The notes under the pieces were generated by a model. That model was given only the letters and a program-made list of their open reading frames with translations, was not told the origin of the DNA and made no database searches. From positions 1 through 38,265 of the forward strand of contig JAIXRJ010000024.1 in the NCBI GenBank assembly GCA_027485235.1: a DNA stretch of 38,265 nucleotides, given 5' to 3'. The translations under genes and the position numbers were made by a program. The stretch is from Comamonadaceae bacterium. GTDB taxonomy: Bacteria; Pseudomonadota; Gammaproteobacteria; Burkholderiales; Burkholderiaceae_C. Shown piece by piece: positions 23,431-32,220 of this stretch. Numbering within the stretch: the stretch's first letter is position 1; each line of letters begins with the position of its first letter.

Positions 23431-23948
23431 CTACCTCTGCAGCGTGGTCAGCGTCACCGGCACATGGTTCAGATAAACACCCGCCGCGGCCGTGCGGGGC
23501 TTGTGCAGCAGCGCATACACAGGCAGGCGCAGCAAACGGTGCTCACCGGGTGTGAAGTCCATGTCCACCTTCAAGGCTGCCGCGCCGTTCAGGCCATCGC
23601 CCCAGCGCACGGCCCATTGCGCATCGCTGAAAACACCACGGGCAAGGCCCCATGCCCGGACTGTAAGAAAGCTGTTTGCACGCCCACGCTCGGAAACAGC
23701 ACTGACAGCGTCACGCGCTGCCCTTCGCTGGCGGTGTTCTGGCAGGCCACCACCACCTCACCTTCTCCGGCCACTGGTGGCGGGCGCTGCAGGTTCAGGC
23801 GACCAAAATTGAGCCTGGCCGATTGCACCCGGCACTGCACAGCCGATGAGCTGTCCACAGCGCCCGCGCAGGCCAGGCCAAAGCTGCACCCCAAGGCCAG
23901 GGCCATGCAAGCCAACACACTGGCCCCTTGGCGCTTGGCCCGGCTCAT
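23431..23948 (-). pseudogene. Spore-coat-U domain pilus subunit, frameshifted (possible tip subunit)
   Basis: The intact 5' part begins MSRAKRQGASVLACMALALG (signal peptide) and runs through VQCRVQSARLNFGRLNLQ to GALPVVF, then hits a stop at 23589. A second frame takes over exactly there: FSDAQWAVRWGDGLNGAAALKVDMDF, then RLPVYALLHKPRTAAAGVYLNHVPVTL, ending TAG at 23431. This is the usual second half of a spore-coat-U (SCPU) domain. One missing base in the A4 run (23630-23633, T4 on the coding strand) joins the halves into a 172-aa protein with FFSDA in the family's YxLYxDA position. It could be a genuine mutation, a phase-variable tract or a sequencing error. ATG 23948 overlaps the usher stop as ATGA. 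By position it corresponds to CsuE, but it has one domain only. Confidence 0.75.
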
Positions 23949-26305
23949 GGCACAAGGCGCCAAGTGCAAATGAACGGCCCCAAGCGGGGTTGCGGATCGG
24001 TCGTCACAGGTCTGCTGGGCGTGATGCGGCAGCGGTGACTCTGGAAGCTGACCTCGAGCTCGGTGTGTTCTGGCACGTTCTGCAAATACACCTCGCCGCG
24101 CTGCCCCACGGGTGCGCGCTCGCCTGTGTCCACAACCAAGACGCTGGCACCAATCGGCACCGGTTGGCCTCCGGGCAAATGGAGCGTGAGCAATGCGGGC
24201 CGCTCAAGGCGCATCGCAAACGCGACAAACACCCCGCCACGGCCGCGTGGCACAGCCGTGACTTCATGGTCGGTGACGCGGTACGCCAGCGGCACCTCCT
24301 CAGGCCGTATGGCCAACAGGTTGTTCCGGTAGGGGCTCAGGCTGGTGACCAGCGCCAACCCCCGCGCATCGCTCACGGCCACCGGCAAGTTCCAGCGGTA
24401 AACCGGTATGGCCGGCGCATCGCCCGTGGACACCAGCGCAAAGCCCTGGCTGATGGGCGGGCCCCAAAACGTGTGCCCAGCCAGCACTCCCAGGCTGCCT
24501 GCTGTGCGCACGCGCCAGGAGGTGCTGTGCGCACGGCTGTCCACTTGCACGCCGTGCTCGCCGATGTCGGTGCGTGCGTCCAATGCGGCCATGGCACTCG
24601 ACAAGTCCTCGGCCCCAGGCGCGTTGGAGGCGGTCATGCCCGCCCGCACGGCCAAGCCAGGGCCGGTCAGCGGGGCGCTGGCGTAGTCGCTGCGCCAAGT
24701 GCTGGTCGCATCGCGCTTTTGCAGACTGCTGCTGAAAAAGCCTTGCTGCGACAGCGGGATGCTGATGCCCATCTGCACAGACGCGGCAGCCTTGCTGCGC
24801 ACAGCGCTGACGGAAAGGCTGAAATCACGGAAACTGCGGACCCAGCTCAGGCTGCTGATGGACCGCGTGCCATCGCCCCAAGTGGACAGGCGGCCCAAGC
24901 TGGCACTCACGCTGCCCCAATCATGGCCCAAGGCGCGCGAAGCAAACAGGCGCACATCGCCACGAGGTCGGGCCAAGGCGAGCACACTGTCGCCCAGCAA
25001 GCGAAATGCCGCAGAGGAATGGTTGAAGCTGGCCCCAACGCTCGCCACACTGACCAACCACTGCGCTGAGGCACCCCATTGCTGGCCTGTACCCGCCTCA
25101 GACTGGCTGATGGCCAGCCGCGCATCGCCCACCACGTTGTCTTGCAAAGGGAATGTGGCCCCTGCACCCAGGCTGTTGCGGTCGGCGCTGAAGCTGCCCC
25201 CCGCATCCAGGGTGAGCCAGCGCGTCAGTCCCCAACGCTGCGCAGTGGCCAAAAAAGGCGTGTCGTAACGGTCCAGATCGGGGCGCAACATCCCGGCGGT
25301 GTAGCTGAAGCTGTGCAGCCCCTGTCTGTACAAGCGCGCGGTTTGCAGGTAAGGCACGCTGACGGTGCGTTCGTTGTTGAGGGCGTCTCGGATCAAGACT
25401 TTCACCTGCCCTGCCCCATCGACCGTGGGCAATCCGCTGATTTCAAAAGGGCCCGCAGGCACCGACAGCGGGCTGCCGACGCGCCGGTCGTTGAGAAAAA
25501 ACTCCAGCGTGCTGGGCAGCCGCGCCGCATCGAAAATAGCAGGCGTCTGCAGTGTGGAGAAATTTGGATCCAGGCCAAAGTTGCTCTGCCAAGTGATGCC
25601 GCCATAGCGGACCAGCGGCACGCCCACACCGATGGGCAGCACACCATCGCCCACCGACAGTGTGGTGCGCTGCACGTCGTTGTCGTGAAAGAAGGTGGTG
25701 CCCAGCCGACTGAAATGGCGGGGCGCAAGCCCAGCAGAACCCGGCGCCGGAGTGCCCACCGAGTTCACGGCCGTGCTCAACTGCAGCAGACCGCTTGGGC
25801 CAAAAACAGACAAGCTCTGCGTGCTGCCGGTGGCCACAGGGGTGTCGCCTGTCTGGGCCAGTTGCAAGCTGTAGTTGAGCCATACGCCTGGCAAGGCGGG
25901 CAATGGCTTGCCCAGGCTCACGGCATTGAGCTGGGTGCGGGTGCCCTCGTACCGATCCGGTTCCACTTCAAGGGACAGCATGAGCTGCTGGGCATCGATG
26001 TGCGCTGCCATGCCCACTTGTCCGCCCAGCGGCACGACCTCCAGACCGTCACGCCAAACCACAGGCAGCGTGATGGCCAAACCCAGCGCCTTGAAATCCT
26101 TCAAGGCCATGAAGGGCTGTGAAACATCGTCAAACACCAGATAGGCAAAGCCTGGCTGCACCACACCGTTGACGACCACACCATGGAAACCCGGCACATC
26201 AGCCGCCATGGCTGCGGCGCCCCACAAGCCCATGAAGCAACGGTGCAAGCCGCGTTTGCGCAGGCTGCCCCGCCTAGCGGGCGTCAACGGTGCGCATGTC
26301 GGCAT
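23945..26305 (-). CDS. Outer-membrane usher, archaic (Csu-like) chaperone-usher type
   Basis: A 786-aa usher. It has an N-terminal signal (basic RRGSLRKRGLHR, then CFMGLWGAAAMAA), the chaperone-binding N-domain (FHGVVVNGVVQPGFAYLVFDD), a 24-strand pore with plug region (LEFFLNDRRVGSPLSVPAGPF through VKVLIRDALNNERTVSVPY), and C-terminal Ig-like domains (PRGRGGVFVAFAMRLERPALL). It secretes and assembles pilus subunits delivered by the periplasmic chaperone. Archaic type is inferred from its partners: spore-coat-U subunits and a CsuC-like chaperone. ATG 26305 overlaps the chaperone gene's end by 32 bp; a longer in-frame start upstream is less likely. Its stop overlaps the next subunit's ATG by four bases. 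Confidence 0.88.
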   Translation of the reverse strand: MPTCAPLTPARRGSLRKRGLHRCFMGLWGAAAMAADVPGFHGVVVNGVVQPGFAYLVFDDVSQPFMALKDFKALGLAITLPVVWRDGLEVVPLGGQVGMAAHIDAQQLMLSLEVEPDRYEGTRTQLNAVSLGKPLPALPGVWLNYSLQLAQTGDTPVATGSTQSLSVFGPSGLLQLSTAVNSVGTPAPGSAGLAPRHFSRLGTTFFHDNDVQRTTLSVGDGVLPIGVGVPLVRYGGITWQSNFGLDPNFSTLQTPAIFDAARLPSTLEFFLNDRRVGSPLSVPAGPFEISGLPTVDGAGQVKVLIRDALNNERTVSVPYLQTARLYRQGLHSFSYTAGMLRPDLDRYDTPFLATAQRWGLTRWLTLDAGGSFSADRNSLGAGATFPLQDNVVGDARLAISQSEAGTGQQWGASAQWLVSVASVGASFNHSSAAFRLLGDSVLALARPRGDVRLFASRALGHDWGSVSASLGRLSTWGDGTRSISSLSWVRSFRDFSLSVSAVRSKAAASVQMGISIPLSQQGFFSSSLQKRDATSTWRSDYASAPLTGPGLAVRAGMTASNAPGAEDLSSAMAALDARTDIGEHGVQVDSRAHSTSWRVRTAGSLGVLAGHTFWGPPISQGFALVSTGDAPAIPVYRWNLPVAVSDARGLALVTSLSPYRNNLLAIRPEEVPLAYRVTDHEVTAVPRGRGGVFVAFAMRLERPALLTLHLPGGQPVPIGASVLVVDTGERAPVGQRGEVYLQNVPEHTELEVSFQSHRCRITPSRPVTTDPQPRLGPFICTWRLVP

Positions 26306-27059
26306 CGGAAACGACCATCCGACTGGCGGCGCCGCTGTGCAAAACGACAATGCGCCAAGGCCAATCTCTCTTGTGAGCAGGCATAGCAAAACGCCATTCG
26401 CGCCATGTGTTGGCCAGCACCGTCACGCGTTGTGGGCTGAAAAAATCGGATTCCAGATCAGCGCCTGTCTGGCTGCTCAGGCCCACCCCATTCAAGGCCG
26501 TACGGCGCGGCCCCGTGTTGTCGGCACGCACCACCATGGCATCCCCATCGGCACGCAGTGACCAGGTCAACCGCGCATCGGCAGCACCGCCATGGGGCGC
26601 CACAAAAACCGGCAAAAGGTATTGCAAAGCAAAATCGACCACGCTTGCGGCTTCACCGGCACGGTCCGGACGAGGCACTTCGGCCAGCACCAGCCGATAG
26701 GCTTGCTCAAGCGGCTGCCGCGCAGGGCTGCGAAAGCCAATGCGTACGACCTGAGAGGTCGATGGCGCCAGCGTGAACAAAGGCGGGCTCGCGATGAAAT
26801 CCTGGGCCAAGGCATATTGGTCTGCACCTTCCACCACACGCCAGTCCAAGACCGTGACTTGGTAGAGCATCTCACGGCCGTGGTCATTGCGCACAGTGAC
26901 CGTGGCGCGGCCTTGCGAGGGCACATCAACGATGACGGGTGTGATGCTTGTCGCCGCCACAGCCAGTGCAGCACAGCAGCCAAGGGTCAAAATGACTGGC
27001 AAGCCGCGCAGGAGAAAGCTGCGCAGTCCGCACAGCGATGAGCCCGGTCGAAAGGCCAT
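26274..27059 (-). CDS. Periplasmic pilus chaperone, CsuC-like
   Basis: A 261-aa chaperone with a signal peptide (hydrophobic VILTLGCCAALAVAATS) and a PapD-type immunoglobulin fold. Visible features are SITPVIVDVPSQGRATVTVRNDHGREMLYQVTVLDW (donor G1-facing N-domain), FTLAPSTSQVVRIGFR (the conserved proline-containing turn before the G1 strand) and a C-domain ending in EWRFAMPAHKRDWPWRIVV. It caps subunits by donor-strand complementation and passes them to the usher. ATG 27059 has GAGG about seven bases upstream and begins 7 bp after the upstream subunit's stop; a TTG at 27077 is also in frame. It overlaps the usher start by 32 bp. Confidence 0.87.
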   Translation of the reverse strand: MAFRPGSSLCGLRSFLLRGLPVILTLGCCAALAVAATSITPVIVDVPSQGRATVTVRNDHGREMLYQVTVLDWRVVEGADQYALAQDFIASPPLFTLAPSTSQVVRIGFRSPARQPLEQAYRLVLAEVPRPDRAGEAASVVDFALQYLLPVFVAPHGGAADARLTWSLRADGDAMVVRADNTGPRRTALNGVGLSSQTGADLESDFFSPQRVTVLANTWREWRFAMPAHKRDWPWRIVVLHSGAASRMVVSDADMRTVDAR

Positions 27060-27066
27060 GCCAGCC

Positions 27067-27615
27067 TCAAAAAGCAATCGTCACCACCACGGTATCGACA
27101 TAGGTACCAGGGATTTTGCTCAAGGACTCAGCACCAACCACACGGCCGTAGATCGTGACCGGTTGCGCCACACCATTGCCCACTGTCGAGGTCAACAAAT
27201 TGTTGTAGGCCAGCGTCCCGGCGGCACTGGCATCGATCTGTGTGGCACGGGTGGCATCGATGTAAAAGATGTAGGGCAAGCGGTTGGCTGCAGAGGCCAT
27301 CTGCCTGCGGTATTGACCGCCCGTTCCGCCTGTGGTGATGTGGTTGAGTCCGTCCCCCAAGTCCAGTGTGTAGGTGGTGCCGGAGGTGCACACGGCCGTG
27401 ACGATCGCCTCAGTCTCCTTGACGACCCCAGGCTGCACCACACCAAACGCCATGGGACTGGCCGACACCGAGCATGCGGTTTCGATGGTGGCGCTGACGT
27501 CCATGTTGCCGGTGCTGGTGAAAGCCTTTGCAGCGGGGAACAGCCCCAGGCCCATGAACAAAGCCAGGACTGCCAAGGGTGAAATGTGAACGCCCATGTC
27601 GACCAGCTTTCGCAT
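27067..27615 (-). CDS. Spore-coat-U domain pilus subunit (Csu-like, first gene of operon)
   Basis: An exported protein of about 182 aa. A signal peptide (SPLAVLALFMGLGLFPAAKA) is followed by an SCPU domain: GNMDVSATIETACSVSASPMAFGVV, the disulphide-forming CSV...VCTSGTTYTLDLGDGLNH pair, LPYIFYIDATRATQID (family L.Y.LY.DA motif) and the closing VTIYGRVVGAESLSKIPGTYVDTVVVTIAF. It is probably the main polymerising subunit, since it is the only intact one. Possible starts are ATG 27660, 27615 and 27597; 27615 gives a normal signal peptide, but no strong ribosome-binding site marks any of them. It heads a four-gene minus-strand operon and lies 108 bp after the adenine deaminase stop. Confidence 0.85.
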   Translation of the reverse strand: MRKLVDMGVHISPLAVLALFMGLGLFPAAKAFTSTGNMDVSATIETACSVSASPMAFGVVQPGVVKETEAIVTAVCTSGTTYTLDLGDGLNHITTGGTGGQYRRQMASAANRLPYIFYIDATRATQIDASAAGTLAYNNLLTSTVGNGVAQPVTIYGRVVGAESLSKIPGTYVDTVVVTIAF

Positions 27616-27723
27616 GAGGGGCAATCCGGCCCTGAAAAAAGTCAAGGTCTGAAAACTCATGCCCCATGCTAAGCGGCGGCACACTCTGGGTCAGTGGTGC
27701 AGCCCACACAGGAGCGGATTCGG

Positions 27724-29012
<1,289 letters not shown>

Positions 29013-29200
29013 GTCTTATTTTGCACGCACGGCAAGCGGCCCCCAAGAGGCATGAAATGAACGGTTCAGTTCGCCTATCGAAAACCCTTGCTTGTGGCTG
29101 TTTCGGCTGTTTTTGTCGCCCAAATTACAGGGCTTTAAAGGCTTTGTGCAAGCATGTTGATTCTGGCTTTTGCCACTTGCTCAACCCCGCTGGAGATCCC

Positions 29201-30178
29201 ATGATTCGCCTTGCCAAGCCCCTGGCCACCCTTTTAGCCACCCTCTTGTTGGCGCTGACAGCCCCGGCCATGGCGCAAACATTCCCGACCAAACCCATCC
29301 GCATCATCGTGCCATTCCCGCCGGGCGGTGGCAACGATGTGATTGCCCGGGTGGTGGCACAAAAACTCAACGAACGCCTGGGCCAGCAAGTGGTGATCGA
29401 CAACCGGGCCGGCGCCAATGGCATTGTGGGTTTGCAGGCCTTGATGCAATCGCCGCCCGACGGCTACACCCTGGCGGTGGCAGCCGCTGGACCGATGGCG
29501 GTGAACCCCAGCCTCTACGAAAAACTGCCCTATGACCCTTTGAAGGATTTCGCCCCCATCACCAACATGGTGAACTTTCCACTGTTGCTGGTCACGCACC
29601 CCTCCGTTCCAGTCAAAACAACGCTGGACGTGATCAACCTGGCCAAATCCAAACCCAAACAGTTGTTCTTTGCTTCACCCGGGAGCGGCAATTCTGGCCA
29701 TTTGGCGGGCGAGTTGTTCAACTCGATGGCCAATGTGCAAACGGTGCATGTGCCCTACAAAGGGCAAGGTCCGGCCTTGTCCGATTTGTTGGCTGGACAA
29801 GTCCAAATGCTCTACAGCAGCATCCCGTCCGTGATCAACCAAGTGAAATCGGGCCAGCTCAAAGCGATTGCCGTGGGCAGTGCCAAGCGCGTGCCTTCGC
29901 TGGCCGACATCCCCACGATTTCAGAAAGCGGCTTGCCCGGCTATGAAGCCTACTCATGGGTTGGCATCGTGGCCCCGGCCAAGACACCGAGAGACATCGT
30001 GACCCGGTTGAACCGCGAAATCGTGGACATTCTCAAACTGCCCGACGTGGCCGAAAAATTGAACCAGCAAGGCGCCTTGCCGGTGGGCGACACACCCGAG
30101 CAATTTGCCAGCTACATCAAAGATGAGATCGCCAAATGGGGCGCCGTCGTGCGTTCGGCCAACATCAAAGCAGATTGA
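29201..30178 (+). CDS. Bug-family (TctC-like) periplasmic solute-binding receptor
   Basis: A 325-aa exported receptor. The signal peptide ends LTAPAMAQTFPTKP. Classic Bug motifs follow: PIRIIVPFPPGGGNDVIARVVAQKL, VVIDNRAGANGIVGLQALMQSPPDGYTL, VPYKGQGPALSDLLAGQVQML and the C-terminal SWVGIVAPAKTPRDIVTRLN. It should bind a carboxylate for a tripartite tricarboxylate transporter, whose membrane parts are not here. TGGAG precedes ATG 29201 closely; an in-frame ATG 180 bp upstream would put a non-signal sequence in front. It is followed 7 bp later by the carboxymuconolactone-decarboxylase-family gene, so the two are cotranscribed and the receptor may supply that enzyme's pathway. Confidence 0.92.
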   Translation: MIRLAKPLATLLATLLLALTAPAMAQTFPTKPIRIIVPFPPGGGNDVIARVVAQKLNERLGQQVVIDNRAGANGIVGLQALMQSPPDGYTLAVAAAGPMAVNPSLYEKLPYDPLKDFAPITNMVNFPLLLVTHPSVPVKTTLDVINLAKSKPKQLFFASPGSGNSGHLAGELFNSMANVQTVHVPYKGQGPALSDLLAGQVQMLYSSIPSVINQVKSGQLKAIAVGSAKRVPSLADIPTISESGLPGYEAYSWVGIVAPAKTPRDIVTRLNREIVDILKLPDVAEKLNQQGALPVGDTPEQFASYIKDEIAKWGAVVRSANIKAD

Positions 30179-30185
30179 AAATCCA

Positions 30186-30716
30186 ATGAAAACCACCGCC
30201 AACAAAAAGCCCAGCGTCCAAACCCCATCCGAGGGCTACCAAGCCGGCTTGGCCATGCGCAAGAAGGTGCTGGGTGACGACTATGTCGAACGCTCATTTG
30301 CCAACGCCGATGACCTGAACATGCCCTTTCAAGAGCTGGCCACCGAGTTCGCTTGGGGCAAAGTCTGGACCCGTCCTGGCCTGACCCTGAAAGAGCGCAG
30401 TTTGGCCACCTTGTCGATGTGCATCGCCTTGAACCGTCCTGCCGAAATCAAGATTCACCTGCGCGGCGCTGTGCGCAATGGGGTCTCACGCGAAGAATTG
30501 CGCGAGCTGATTTTGCATTCCTTCCTTTACTGCGGCGGTCCTGCGGCGCTGGACGCCTACAAGGCGGTGCGCGACGAGTTGCCCTTGATCGAAGCAGCAG
30601 AAAAAGCAGCCAAAAAACGGGCCAGTCCTGCAAAAACAAAACCCGTCAAAAGTCCTGTCAAGACCACTGTTAAAGCCAAAGCCAAATCGGCAGTCAAAGC
30701 CAAGATCAAGGCTTGA
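30186..30716 (+). CDS. Carboxymuconolactone decarboxylase-family protein with basic tail
   Basis: A 176-aa protein. The CMD/AhpD-like domain (about residues 15-130) follows the PcaC pattern: GLAMRKKVLGDDYVERSFANADD, FQELATEFAWGKVWTRPGLTLKERSLATLSMCIALNR, EIKIHLRGAVRNGVSREELRELILHSFLYCGGPAALDAYKAV. PcaC decarboxylates 4-carboxymuconolactone in protocatechuate breakdown; many relatives have other or unknown roles. The last ~40 residues are Lys/Ala-rich (KKRASPAKTKPVKSPVKTTV, then KAKAKSAVKAKIKA), resembling histone-H1 tails. ATG 30186 begins 7 bp after the Bug receptor stop. Its end overlaps the convergent dehydrogenase gene by 11 bp. The CMD-domain call is firm; the tail's role is unknown. Confidence 0.85.
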   Translation: MKTTANKKPSVQTPSEGYQAGLAMRKKVLGDDYVERSFANADDLNMPFQELATEFAWGKVWTRPGLTLKERSLATLSMCIALNRPAEIKIHLRGAVRNGVSREELRELILHSFLYCGGPAALDAYKAVRDELPLIEAAEKAAKKRASPAKTKPVKSPVKTTVKAKAKSAVKAKIKA

Positions 30717-31659
30717 CCGGTTTTTTACGCTGGCCCTTGGCAGGCGCAATACCCGCCATGGCCGACATAACCTCGGCGGTGGAGGCTGTGTCTTCCATCG
30801 CCAGCCCCAGAGCCATGGCGCTGGTGTATATGGCGGCGCAGGTCGAGAACAGCGGTGTCGGACAGTCCACCGACTTGGCCATGTCGCCAATCACCTGCAT
30901 GTCCTTTTGCCACACCTCGACCTTCATGGTCGCCGGGCTGTACTGGCGTTCCAGCATCATGGGCATGCGCAGCCGCATGACGCCCGTGCCCAGCACGGGG
31001 CTGTTGCCAAAGAGGTCGAGAACGTCTTGGGGGTTCAGGCCCATTTTCCGGGCCAGGGTCACGGACTCGGCATAAGCCACGTTGTAAATGGCCACCAGAT
31101 GGTTGGCCGCAAACTTCATCTTGGTGCCGTTGCCGTAAGGCCCGACAAAAGACACCTTGTCGGTGAACACCTGCAAGACGGGCAAGACCTTGCGGTAAGC
31201 CATTTCCTTGCCACTGACAAAAAACGTCCAGGCCCGCTCCTTGATGCGCACTGCCGTGCCGCTGATGGGCGCATCCAGGGTGGTGATTCCCAGCTTGCCC
31301 AAGGCTTGGGCGCAAGCGTCTTTGTCCGTCATGGGCAAGGTGCTGGTCTCGATGACGATGGGCTTGTGGGGCCATTGCGCCTTGGGCACGGATGCGATTG
31401 ATTTGCTCACTTGGGCCAACGCTGTCGCAGTGGACAATGACACGATCACCACATCCGATCGAACGGCCACCTCGGCCGCACTGTTCAGGCACACGCCACC
31501 AGCGCGCTTCAAGCGCGCCTGGGCTTTCGCATCGATGTCGCAACCGCAAACCGTGTAGCCCTGCCGCAGCAAGGCCTCGGCCATGGTGCCACCCATGATG
31601 CCCAGCCCCACAATGCCCACGCGCGGCAAAGCCGCCTGGGTTTTTCCGGACGCGGCCAT
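30706..31659 (-). CDS. NAD(P)-dependent 3-hydroxyisobutyrate-dehydrogenase-like oxidoreductase
   Basis: A 317-aa beta-hydroxyacid dehydrogenase. It has the Rossmann motif VGIVGLGIMGGTMAEALLRQGYTV (from about residue 13), the substrate motif LDAPISGTAVRIKERAWTFFVSG, and the catalytic lysine in GTKMKFAANHLVAIYNVAYAES. The family oxidises beta-hydroxy acids (3-hydroxyisobutyrate, tartronate semialdehyde, 3-hydroxypropionate-like compounds). Position next to malonyl-CoA decarboxylase suggests a small dicarboxylate or semialdehyde pathway, but the substrate cannot be read from sequence. It begins 4 bp after the GlcG/HbpS-like gene's stop (ATG 31659), a typical operon junction, and its C-terminal KGQRKKPVKP overlaps the convergent gene. 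Confidence 0.88.
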   Translation of the reverse strand: MAASGKTQAALPRVGIVGLGIMGGTMAEALLRQGYTVCGCDIDAKAQARLKRAGGVCLNSAAEVAVRSDVVIVSLSTATALAQVSKSIASVPKAQWPHKPIVIETSTLPMTDKDACAQALGKLGITTLDAPISGTAVRIKERAWTFFVSGKEMAYRKVLPVLQVFTDKVSFVGPYGNGTKMKFAANHLVAIYNVAYAESVTLARKMGLNPQDVLDLFGNSPVLGTGVMRLRMPMMLERQYSPATMKVEVWQKDMQVIGDMAKSVDCPTPLFSTCAAIYTSAMALGLAMEDTASTAEVMSAMAGIAPAKGQRKKPVKP

Positions 31660-31663
31660 GGGC

Positions 31664-32089
31664 TTAACCCGCCACCAGACCAGCGGCCTGGATGCCCGCC
31701 TGGCAAATCAACTCATCTTCGTCACCGGTACCGCCACTGGCCCCCGCAGCGCCCAAGATGTGACCGGCTGCGTCCTTGATCAGAACGGCACCGGGTTGAG
31801 GCAAGAACTTGCCCTCGGCCGTGGCAGCCAAGGCGACAAAAAAGTTAGGGTTGTCTTTGGCCCGATCGGCCAAAGCACGGCTGGACGAGCCCATGCCCAC
31901 AGCGCCCCAGGCCTTGCCCCGTGCAATGTCAAAGCGAAACATGCTGGCGCCGTCTTCACGCGAAAAAGCCACCAACTGTCCCGAGGCATCGAGCACCACA
32001 ATGCCCATGGGTTTGTAATTGGCAGCCCGAGCGGCCTGGATGGCGCCTTGCAAAATTTGATGGGCTTGGTTCAGAGTCAGAGCATTCAC
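31664..32089 (-). CDS. GlcG/HbpS-family protein
   Basis: A 141-aa single-domain protein matching the GlcG/HbpS (heme-degrading or heme-binding-like) fold: MNALTLNQAHQILQGAIQAARA, PMGIVVLDASGQLVAFSREDGAS, FDIARGKAWGAVGMGSSSRAL, GAVLIKDAAGHILGAAGASGGTGDEDELICQAGI. Members lie in glycolate, propanediol and other catabolic operons and usually lack a proven enzyme role. The start is GTG at 32089 with GGGAA about eight bases before it; the ATG at 32085 is out of frame. It is coupled to the dehydrogenase downstream (4-bp gap) and lies 131 bp after malonyl-CoA decarboxylase; I see no promoter or terminator in that gap. The function stays uncertain. Confidence 0.85.
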   Translation of the reverse strand: MNALTLNQAHQILQGAIQAARAANYKPMGIVVLDASGQLVAFSREDGASMFRFDIARGKAWGAVGMGSSSRALADRAKDNPNFFVALAATAEGKFLPQPGAVLIKDAAGHILGAAGASGGTGDEDELICQAGIQAAGLVAG

Positions 32090-32220
32090 AACAATTTTCC
32101 CGATAGAAAAAAACAGACCCAGTCAGGCTATCAGAATCGCATCCAAAGCCTGTCTTGCGTTTGACAAGGCAACCACAGCAAGGCGTCATCGCGCCGCGCC
32201 TTCAGGCACTGAGCGCCCGC

